A program made the translations under genes and the position numbers. A stretch of DNA of 20,601 nucleotides from Clostridia bacterium. Its GTDB lineage: Bacteria > Bacillota > Clostridia > Oscillospirales > Acutalibacteraceae. Below are positions 15,125-20,601 of this stretch, one piece after another. The stretch spans positions 1 through 20,601 of the forward strand of contig CAAGND010000013.1 of the NCBI GenBank assembly GCA_900771185.1, read 5' to 3'. Every line of letters begins with the position of its first letter. Positions within the stretch are counted from its first letter, which is position 1. Below the pieces are notes generated by a model. That model was not told the DNA's origin. It saw only the letters and a list, made by a program, of their open reading frames with translations, and searched no databases.

Positions 15125-15153
15125 TTTACAAGTTAGGCGAGTATTATTATAAT
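15125..15153 (+). promoter_or_regulatory. Sigma-A promoter in front of the truncated beta-helix gene
   Basis: TTTACA at 15125-15130, a 17-base spacer and a perfect TATAAT at 15148-15153. The start of transcription would fall near 15160, almost on top of the only Shine-Dalgarno-like string (AAAGGTG, 15156-15162). Confidence 0.68.
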
Positions 15154-16034
15154 CTAAAGGTGATTTCGCAATTCCCGCAACTACGAACAATATAACCGTG
15201 ACCGACTGCCACATTAAAAAATACGGCAGGATATCCAACAATGCTGTCGGCGTTTTGCTTGTTCACGCCGCGGACTGTGAGATATCCCATAACGAGATAC
15301 ATGACGGTTGGTACACGGGAATTTCGGTCGGCTGGGTGTGGGGATATTCCGATAACCCCACAAACGGTATAAAGATAAGTAACAATTTGATCTATAATAT
15401 CGGTAACGGCTGGCTGTCTGATATGGGCGGCATATATACGCTCGGCGTTCAGCCGGATACCGTTATCAGCGGCAATATTATTTATAATGTAGGCTGTTAC
15501 AGCGGAAACGGCGGCTACGGCGGATGGGGCATATATCTTGACGAGGGTTCAAGCGGCATAACAGTTGAAAATAACCTTGCATATGATTGCTCATCTCAGG
15601 CGTTCCATCAGCACTACGGACGGGATAATATAATCCGCAACAATATTCTGGCATTCGGCGGAGAGGGTCAGTTCAGAATCAGCAGGAAGGAAGACCACAA
15701 TTCGCTTTATCTCTATAATAATATTCTCGTGGGTTATGGAACACCGATGTATTGCAGAACCACCGAAAAAGACTGGTTTACGGACAACGGTAATATCTAC
15801 TGGGATTACAAGACCGAAGGTAATGTTTATTCGGGCAAGTCAACCAAGCCGTTCGAGCGTGAGAGCCTTGTTATCATGACGGCAAAGGGCTATTACAACA
15901 ATGCCGCTTATGCCGATCCGCTTTTCAGGGATGCTGAAAACCGTGACTTTACACTGGCTGAGAACAGTCCTGCCATTGAAGCCGGATTTGTGCCTTGGGA
16001 GTATGATGCGGGAACACGGACGCTTTTTGAGTAG
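15153..16034 (+). pseudogene. Right-handed parallel beta-helix protein, N-terminally truncated remnant
   Basis: The frame is open from 15153 (after a TAA at 15150-15152); the first usual start is GTG at 15198, giving 278 codons. The product has beta-helix rungs (NNITVTDCHIKKYGRISNNA, ADCEISHNEIHDGWYTGISV, ISNNLIYNIGNGWLSDMGGI, YGGWGIYLDEGSSGITVENN, FHQHYGRDNIIRNNILAF). Secreted glycan-active beta-helix proteins I recall with these blocks are about 600 residues or more, with a signal peptide and several N-terminal rungs. Here all of that is missing: the first visible residues are already mid-helix. No ribosome binding site is placed for the GTG. The rest of the frame is undamaged to a normal-looking end (SPAIEAGFVPWEYDAG). 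A 5' deletion that joined the promoter to mid-gene is the likeliest cause. A short functional protein started at GTG 15198 cannot be excluded. Confidence 0.68.
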
Positions 16035-16039
16035 ATTAC

Positions 16040-16085
16040 GAGTAACCGCTGATTAAACCAAAGACGAGATTATCAGCGGTTACTC
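16040..16085. terminator. Stem-loop after the beta-helix remnant
   Basis: A perfect 14-bp inverted repeat (GAGTAACCGCTGAT at 16040-16053, ATCAGCGGTTACTC at 16072-16085) with an 18-base loop. No T-run follows on the plus strand, so it is a weak terminator or mRNA-stabilising stem. Confidence 0.5.
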
Positions 16086-16102
16086 AAACAGATAATTGAT
16101 AA

Positions 16103-16139
16103 AATCCCCGCCAAAAGATTTTTCCTTTTGGCGGGGATT
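16103..16139 (-). terminator. Terminator of the ABC ATPase gene
   Basis: A perfect 15-bp stem (16103-16117 with 16125-16139, GCCCCGCC-type core) and a seven-base loop. On the minus strand it runs into ATTTTATC. It lies eight bases past the ATPase stop and may act both ways. Confidence 0.8.
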
Positions 16140-16146
16140 CTGAATG

Positions 16147-16842
16147 TTACTCTTTCTTTCTGCTGGGTCTGTCCTCAATAATTTTTCCGTCCGATATGCG
16201 GACAACGCGCGTGCCCTCCTCGGCGATCTCGTTGTCATGGGTGATGAGCACGATCGTGCGCCCTTCCGAGTTCAGCTCGTGGAGAATCTTCATGACCTCC
16301 TTGCCGGAATGTGAGTCGAGGTTTCCGGTGGGCTCATCGGCCAGTATAACCGGCGGGCGCGCCGCGACCGCTCTGGCTATGGCCACTCTCTGCTGCTGAC
16401 CTCCGGACATCTGCGAGGGAAGGTGGTGCATACGTTTTCCCAAACCGACACGTTCAAGAGCTTCCTTTGACAGCCTTTCGCGTTCCTCTTTTTTGACTCC
16501 GCGGTATATCAGCGGCAGCTCAACATTCCCCTGCGCCGTGAGGCTCGGAATGAGGTTGAACCCCTGAAAGATGAACCCGATTTCCTTGTTGCGGATTTCT
16601 GACAGCTCATCATCGCTGAGGTTTGAAACGTTCTGCCCGTTGATATAGTATTCGCCGCTCGTACACACGTCGAGCAGACCGAGCATATTCATCAGTGTGG
16701 ATTTTCCCGAGCCGGACTGACCGACTATCATCAGAAACTCGCCGGTATCAACCTGCAGAGACACTCCGTCGAGCGCACGGACCTCGTTTTCACCGGGATT
16801 GTAAATTTTATAGGCATCGCGTACATCTATCAAATGTGACAT
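16147..16842 (-). CDS. ABC transporter ATP-binding protein, MacB/LolD (FtsE-like) type
   Basis: A 231-residue ATPase with Walker A GQSGSGKST (about 41-49), Q-loop FQGFNLIP, signature MSGGQQQR (about 144-151), Walker B PVILADEPTGNLDS (about 163-177) and the switch His in LITHD. The ending GTRVVRISDGKIIED is typical of the MacB/LolD/YknY group, which drives MacB-type permeases in peptide, antibiotic or lipoprotein export. GGAGCTTTTTAG precedes the ATG on the minus strand. No FtsX/MacB permease or membrane-fusion subunit is adjacent: the next gene downstream is convergent, and upstream, 37 bases away on the same strand, is a dehydrogenase. The substrate therefore cannot be guessed, and the partner must be encoded elsewhere or be lost. 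Confidence 0.92.
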   Translation of the reverse strand: MSHLIDVRDAYKIYNPGENEVRALDGVSLQVDTGEFLMIVGQSGSGKSTLMNMLGLLDVCTSGEYYINGQNVSNLSDDELSEIRNKEIGFIFQGFNLIPSLTAQGNVELPLIYRGVKKEERERLSKEALERVGLGKRMHHLPSQMSGGQQQRVAIARAVAARPPVILADEPTGNLDSHSGKEVMKILHELNSEGRTIVLITHDNEIAEEGTRVVRISDGKIIEDRPSRKKE

Positions 16843-16879
16843 CTAAAAAGCTCCTTTGTGTGCTGTTATAACTGTTCTA

Positions 16880-18394
16880 TCAGCCGCCGACAGAACCGTC
16901 CCAAGTGTCGACCGATGTGGCTTTCTTTTCCTCCTCGTCAAACCAGCGGGTGGTGACGGCTTTTGTCTCGGTATAGAACCTTATACCGTCCTTGCCAAGC
17001 GTGTGCAGGTCGCCGAAGAAGGAGAGCTTGTGACCTGTGAACGGGAAAACTCCGACCGGAACGGGGATTCCGACATTGACACCGACCATACCGCCGTCAG
17101 TGTGCTTTGCAAACTCTCTTGCGTAATAGCCGCTCTGTGTGAAGATGACAGAACCGTTTGCATAGGGATTTGAATTCATCAACTCAAGACCCTCTTCAAA
17201 AGTCTTGACGCGCTTTATGCAGAGCACGGGTCCGAAAATCTCCTTGTCTCCAACGGTCATGCCGGGTTCAACATGGTCAAAGATAGTGGGGCCGACATAA
17301 AATCCGTTCTCATATCCGGGAACAACAGGATTTCTGCCGTCAAGCACAAGCTCGGCACCCTCCTCAATTCCCTTTTCAATCCAGTTGAGGACAGCTGCTC
17401 TGTGTTCGGCGGAGACGACCGGACCGAGCTTTGAGGTTTTGTCGTAAGCCGGACCTATTTTAAGCTCCTTGGCATATTGAACAAGCAGGCTGACAAGTTT
17501 GTCCGCAATACCCTCCTGCGCAACGACCACGGGCAGAGCCATGCAGCGTTCGCCGGCGCAGCCGAAAGCGGAGTTTATAATGCCCCTTGCGCTTCTTTCA
17601 AGAGCGGCGTCATCGAGTACAAGCGCATGGTTTTTCGCCTCGCAAAGAGCCTGAACACGTTTGCCGTGCGCGGCGGCGGTAGAGTATATGTGCAGACCGA
17701 CTGAGGTCGAGCCGACGAATGTGACGCCCTTGATATCAGGGTGCGTCAGCAAAAGCTCAGCCTCATTGCGCGAGCAGGTGACGAGGTTGACAACACCGTC
17801 GGGCAAGCCGGCCTCCTGGAGAAGCTCAGCCAGACGCATTGCGGTCATAGGTGTCATTGAAGCAAGTTTGAGAACTATGGTGTTGCCCGCCGCAATGCAA
17901 AGCGGAGTCATCCAGCCCATGGGAATCATGCCGGGGAAATTGAAGGGCACTATTCCCGCGAAAACACCGACAGGCTCACGGTAAAGAACAGTGTCATATC
18001 CGGATGAGGTGTCTCTGAGACTTTCTCCCATCATGAGCGTGGGGGCGCCGCAGGCAAGCTCAACCGGTTCTTTGACCTTGAGAATATCTCCTTTAGCCTC
18101 GTCCCACACCTTGCCGTGCTCACGGGCGACAAGCTCTGTCAGCTCATCCATATGTTCCTCAAGCAAAGAACGGAATTTGTAGAGCACCTGCACACGTTTG
18201 CACACCGGAACCTGTGACCAGGTCTTGAAGGCTTCCTTCGCCTTTGATATAGCGTATTCCACCTCATCAACCGTGCAGCATGGGGTCTGTGCCATGACTT
18301 CGCCCGTGCTTGGGTTATAAACATCCATATATTTTTCGGTTTTGGACTCAAGCCATTCGCCTCCGGCGAAATATCGAAGCTTTTTTACACCCAT
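16880..18394 (-). CDS. mmsA: CoA-acylating methylmalonate-semialdehyde dehydrogenase family enzyme
   Basis: A 504-residue aldehyde dehydrogenase. MmsA/IolA enzymes convert (methyl)malonate semialdehyde, NAD and CoA to propionyl- or acetyl-CoA and CO2 in valine, beta-alanine or inositol breakdown. Supporting motifs are FAGGEW, VYNPSTGEVMAQTP, VPFNFPGMIPMGWMTPLCIA, TFVGSTSVG, the GCAGERCMA block with catalytic Cys near 284 preceded by the family's Arg, EIFGPVL, and the C-terminal FPFTGHKLSFFGDLHTLGKD. The ATG at 18394 is chosen over GTG 18403 because GGAGTG at 18406-18401 is then six bases upstream. Odd: the usual ALxGAKNH block reads ALCEAKNH, and LKPSE reads LKLAS, so the substrate may differ from the classical enzyme. 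No inositol or valine genes are nearby. Confidence 0.85.
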   Translation of the reverse strand: MGVKKLRYFAGGEWLESKTEKYMDVYNPSTGEVMAQTPCCTVDEVEYAISKAKEAFKTWSQVPVCKRVQVLYKFRSLLEEHMDELTELVAREHGKVWDEAKGDILKVKEPVELACGAPTLMMGESLRDTSSGYDTVLYREPVGVFAGIVPFNFPGMIPMGWMTPLCIAAGNTIVLKLASMTPMTAMRLAELLQEAGLPDGVVNLVTCSRNEAELLLTHPDIKGVTFVGSTSVGLHIYSTAAAHGKRVQALCEAKNHALVLDDAALERSARGIINSAFGCAGERCMALPVVVAQEGIADKLVSLLVQYAKELKIGPAYDKTSKLGPVVSAEHRAAVLNWIEKGIEEGAELVLDGRNPVVPGYENGFYVGPTIFDHVEPGMTVGDKEIFGPVLCIKRVKTFEEGLELMNSNPYANGSVIFTQSGYYAREFAKHTDGGMVGVNVGIPVPVGVFPFTGHKLSFFGDLHTLGKDGIRFYTETKAVTTRWFDEEEKKATSVDTWDGSVGG

Positions 18395-18424
18395 TGTTAT
18401 CACTCCAAATAATATGATAGATTA

Positions 18425-18454
18425 ATTTTACCCTCTCGGTATATGTGAAGTCAA
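18425..18454 (-). promoter_or_regulatory. Putative sigma-A promoter of the mmsA-like gene
   Basis: On the minus strand TTGACT (18454-18449), an 18-base spacer and TAAAAT (18430-18425), each one base from consensus. The leader would be about 25 bases. Confidence 0.5.
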
Positions 18455-18472
18455 GTGACCAAATGTAAAATA

Positions 18473-18570
18473 TTTTCAGACCGCGGAAAAATCGTGCAAT
18501 ACTGCGTTGCACAATTTTTCTCAGTTTGACCGTGTTCAAAGGAATTATGTTTTCAGACCGCGGAAAAATC
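18473..18570. repeat. 21-bp direct repeat pair flanking a hairpin
   Basis: The 21-base string starting TTTTCAGACCGCGG and ending AAAAATC occurs at 18473-18493 and 18550-18570, 77 bp apart. Between and partly within the first copy lies a 14-bp stem (18486-18499 with 18507-18520, one wobble, seven-base loop). The elements occupy the divergent gap between mmsA and spoVAC. Confidence 0.7.
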
Positions 18571-18629
18571 ACAAAATGCACCTGATAACAAACCGCAGGA
18601 AAAGGTGCCTGAGCAATTTTCAGCTCACG

Positions 18630-18658
18630 GTATATCTGCCATTCTTCCGGACAAAATA
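18630..18658 (+). promoter_or_regulatory. Sigma-G-like promoter of the spoVA genes
   Basis: GTATA at 18630-18634 and CAAAATA at 18652-18658, 17 bases apart, resemble the Bacillus sigma-G pattern (gHATR and CATWHTA) with one mismatch in the -10. The position gives a leader of about 25 bases before the GTG at 18689. SpoVA operons are forespore genes under sigma-G, so the site is where expected; the match alone is weak. Confidence 0.42.
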
Positions 18659-18688
18659 AATTTGAAAAATAAAACGGAGGTGTTTTTT

Positions 18689-19135
18689 GTGTCAGTATCA
18701 AGAGAAGAATATGATAAGATGGCGAAGAAGGCATCGCCGCCGAGCCCGAAGCTCATGAACCTTGTCAAAGCTTTCGCGATAGGCGGTCTGATATGCGCAA
18801 TAGGCGAGGGCTTCTTCAAATTATATGAATTTATGGGCATAAAAGAAAAAACTGTTAAGGCGCTTGTGCCGTGTACTATTATAGTTATTGCGGCAATACT
18901 CACGGGATTGGGGATTTTCGATAAAATAGCGCGTCACGCGGGAGCGGGCACAATAGTTCCGATAACGGGCTTTGCCAATTCGATAGTCGCGCCGGCTATG
19001 GAGTTTCAGAGCGAGGGCAGGATTCTCGGCACAGGTGCGAATATGTTTAAAATAGCCGGTCCGGTTATAGTATACGGAAGCGCCGCGGCGGTTATATACG
19101 GAATAATTTACTATATTTTCAGCGTTTTAATATAA
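18689..19135 (+). CDS. spoVAC: Stage V sporulation protein AC
   Basis: A 148-residue membrane protein of the SpoVA system, which moves dipicolinic acid into the forespore and releases it in germination; B. subtilis SpoVAC acts as a mechanosensitive channel. The typical start SVSREEYDKMAKKASPPSP is followed by KAFAIGGLICAIGE and hydrophobic segments at about 22-45, 57-78, 88-108 and 123-148, with GAGTIVPITGFANSIVAPAM between the middle ones. GTG 18689 is chosen over an in-frame ATG at 18605 because CGGAGG (18675-18680) lies eight bases upstream and the resulting length matches the 150-residue Bacillus protein. It is first in the operon; spoVAD begins 12 bases after its stop. Confidence 0.95.
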   Translation: MSVSREEYDKMAKKASPPSPKLMNLVKAFAIGGLICAIGEGFFKLYEFMGIKEKTVKALVPCTIIVIAAILTGLGIFDKIARHAGAGTIVPITGFANSIVAPAMEFQSEGRILGTGANMFKIAGPVIVYGSAAAVIYGIIYYIFSVLI

Positions 19136-19147
19136 TGGGGTGAAATT

Positions 19148-20161
19148 ATGCCGACAAGACTCGGAAAATATACACTAAGACTGGACACTGCACCGTGCAT
19201 ACTGGGAAACGCGGCTGTTGTCGGAAAGAAAGAGGGGCAAGGTCCGCTTAAAGATGAGTTTGATGAGATAATAGATGACGGAACGCTCGGAGAGGATTCG
19301 TGGGAAAAAGCTGAGAGCGCGCTCCAGAAGCGCGCGGTGGAAAAGGCTATTGAAAAATCGGGAATTTCTTCTGACAATGTAAAACTGCTTTTCGCGGGGG
19401 ATCTTCTGAGCCAGTGCAGCGGCTCGTCGTTTGGGGCGAGAGATATCGGTGTCCCGTTTGTCGGGCTTTACGGCGCTTGTTCAACAATGGCGCTGTCCCT
19501 CGCAATGGCAGCGCTGAGTGTGGAGTCCGGTGCGGCTGATATAGCGGCGGCTTCTACTTCCTCACATTTTTGTTCCGCCGAAAAGCAGTTCCGCACTCCG
19601 CTTGAATATGGCGGTCAGCGTCCGCCGACCGCACAGTGGACGGCGACGGCGGCGGGCAGTGTAATAGTCGGGCGGACGGAGCCTGGAAAGCCGCGTATCG
19701 AAGCGGTTACCATAGGCAGAATAACAGATCTCGGAATAAAGGACGCCAACAACATGGGCGCCGCAATGGCTCCCGCCGCCTGCGCCACGATAAGCGACTT
19801 TTTCAGCGATACGGGTACAGCTCCGCAGGATTATGACCTTATCCTGACGGGCGATCTCGGCGCTGTCGGCACACGGCTTTTAAAGGAGCTGCTTGAAAAA
19901 CAGGAGAATATTGACATCTCGTCGGTTCATGCCGACTGCGGTCTGATGCTCTATCAGCTTGATGAGCAGGATGTCAATTCCGGAGGCTCGGGCTGTGGCT
20001 GCAGTGCTGCCGTGCTTTGCTCAAATATATTGCGTCGCATGAGAGAGGGAGAGTTGAGAAAGGTTCTGTTTGTCGGAACAGGAGCGCTGCTTTCAGCAGT
20101 ATCACCTCTGCAGGGTGAAACGATCCCCTCCATAGCGCACGCGGTGCTGCTGAGTGTATAA
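19148..20161 (+). CDS. spoVAD: Stage V sporulation protein AD
   Basis: A 337-residue protein, the same size as B. subtilis SpoVAD (338). SpoVAD is a thiolase-fold protein without enzyme activity that binds dipicolinic acid on the outer face of the inner spore membrane. Family blocks visible are LFAGDLLSQCSGSSFGARDI, PFVGLYGACSTMALSLAMAA, SSHFCSAEKQFRTPLEYGGQ, RPPTAQWTATAAG, NNMGAAMAPAA, LTGDLGAVG, HADCGLMLY and GSGCGCSAAV. GGGGTG lies before the ATG. The gene follows spoVAC closely and is followed, 19 bases on, by a 56-codon membrane peptide gene rather than the usual spoVAE. Confidence 0.96.
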   Translation: MPTRLGKYTLRLDTAPCILGNAAVVGKKEGQGPLKDEFDEIIDDGTLGEDSWEKAESALQKRAVEKAIEKSGISSDNVKLLFAGDLLSQCSGSSFGARDIGVPFVGLYGACSTMALSLAMAALSVESGAADIAAASTSSHFCSAEKQFRTPLEYGGQRPPTAQWTATAAGSVIVGRTEPGKPRIEAVTIGRITDLGIKDANNMGAAMAPAACATISDFFSDTGTAPQDYDLILTGDLGAVGTRLLKELLEKQENIDISSVHADCGLMLYQLDEQDVNSGGSGCGCSAAVLCSNILRRMREGELRKVLFVGTGALLSAVSPLQGETIPSIAHAVLLSV

Positions 20162-20180
20162 AGGAAAGTGATGTGACAAT

Positions 20181-20351
20181 ATGGATATACTTTCGGGAAT
20201 TTCAAGACTTTTAAAAATTGCGAGCTTTTCTCTCAACTCAGCACGTTGGCTCAATATTATAAAAGGTATATTAGCCTTTGCAGCGGTTATGGCGACTGCA
20301 TGGACAGCCGTACAGTTTGCTGCGGAATATAAAAACGGAAAACATGCGTAA
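20181..20351 (+). CDS. Small membrane protein of unknown function, third in the spoVA unit
   Basis: A 56-residue frame starts MDILSGISRLLKIASFSLNS and ends AEYKNGKHA. Residues about 1-20 could form an amphipathic helix, residues about 27-48 (IIKGILAFAAVMATAWTAVQ) form one transmembrane segment, and the tail is polar. AAGGAAAG at 20161-20168 is a ribosome binding site with a rather long 12-base spacing. The frame lies 19 bases past the spoVAD stop and just before a terminator-like hairpin, so it is probably the last gene of the operon. It is not SpoVAE/SpoVAEb, which is about twice as long with several membrane spans and a GAGATVP-type loop. I do not recognise the family. It is short and could be a chance frame, though the position, start site and clean membrane segment argue for a real gene. 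Confidence 0.6.
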   Translation: MDILSGISRLLKIASFSLNSARWLNIIKGILAFAAVMATAWTAVQFAAEYKNGKHA

Positions 20352-20362
20352 AGTAAAACACC

Positions 20363-20400
20363 TTTACGGGACGGCTTTTACCGCCCCGTAAAATTATTGC
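20363..20400 (+). terminator. Terminator-like hairpin after the spoVA unit
   Basis: TTTACGGG (20363-20370) pairs with CCCGTAAA (20385-20392), with an inner CGG/CCG pair and an ACGGCTTTTACCGC interior. The following ATTATTG tract is only weakly T-rich. Confidence 0.6.
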
Positions 20401-20440
20401 CCGCGTGACAGATAGATTTTAGCTATCAAACGTTATCCAA

Positions 20441-20601
20441 TAATTTGTTAGTAGGGGAAGGACTCCGTGTACTCTCGTTTTAGTCAGTAGGAGTTAGAGT
20501 AGGAGCTATTCACGAATCGCTTGCCCTAAGCCTTCCCCTTGAGGGGAAGGTGGCGCGGCGCAGCCGTGACGGATGAGGTGTCAAATAGATATCAAGTTTT
20601 A
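20441..20601. repeat. Dispersed intergenic repeats at the window edge
   Basis: A degenerate copy of the unit seen at 11652-11675 (AGCTATTCACGAATCGC near 20504-20520) is followed by CCTTCCCCTTGAGGGGAAGG, a 9-bp hairpin (20531-20550), and the tail GTGGCGCGGCGCAGCCGTGA then CGGATGAGGTGTC. I recall the latter as a very common intergenic repeat in gut Clostridia. It continues to the window end and codes for nothing. Confidence 0.7.

Noticed and set aside
18605..18688. Upstream ATG extension of spoVAC
   Set aside because: The extra 28 residues are not part of the family, and the CGGAGG site clearly serves the GTG at 18689.

Overview
This is an about 20.6 kb chromosomal window from an endospore-forming, low-to-mid GC anaerobic Firmicute. 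It is most likely a Clostridia of the Oscillospirales/Ruminococcaceae type. The evidence is the spoVAC-spoVAD pair, the single-chain Gram-positive-type PurL, DUF4364, DUF896/UPF0291, a DUF348-G5-3D cell-wall protein, strong GGAGG ribosome binding sites, and intergenic hairpin repeats of a kind I recall from gut Clostridia. I see no tRNA, rRNA, CRISPR array, transposase, integrase or phage gene.

Layout. 1-615 is the 3' end of a bactoprenol-type family 2 glycosyltransferase, closed by a terminator. 1302-745 (DUF4364) and 1830-1348 (an HExxH membrane-associated protein) form a minus-strand pair. 2080-8372 is a plus-strand run of purL, an ApgM-family phosphomutase/kinase and metY, ending in a strong terminator. 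8373-8887 is a gene-free AT-rich gap with a tight DnaA-box cluster and nested inverted repeats. 10344-8888 is a minus-strand operon of DUF896, a TtcA-like PP-loop tRNA thiolase and a zinc-ribbon membrane protein. 10619-11455 is an unrecognised lipoprotein gene behind a perfect sigma-A promoter, followed by about 450 bp of hairpin repeats. 12103-12949 is rplM-rpsI. 13669-14940 is the G5/3D cell-wall protein. 15198-16034 is an N-terminally truncated beta-helix protein. 18394-16147 holds a methylmalonate-semialdehyde-dehydrogenase-family enzyme and a MacB/LolD-type ATPase with no permease. 18689-20351 is spoVAC, spoVAD and an unassigned 56-codon membrane peptide, after which more repeats run to the window end.

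How the genes fit together. Most are housekeeping genes: purine synthesis, homoserine/methionine metabolism, tRNA thiolation, ribosome and cell wall. ApgM next to MetY suggests a homoserine branch point, with the ApgM-like protein possibly phosphorylating homoserine. The SpoVA genes belong to the dipicolinic-acid transport system of the forespore. A sigma-G-like promoter lies upstream of them, but no spoVAE follows within the window.

I did not find a clearly new multi-gene system. The best leads are the orphan DnaA-box cluster with its structured neighbour (8582-8789), the spoVACD operon ending in an unknown small membrane protein, the promoter-bearing but beheaded beta-helix gene, and the HExxH/DUF4364 pair. 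Family names come from memory of conserved motifs; no search was run.
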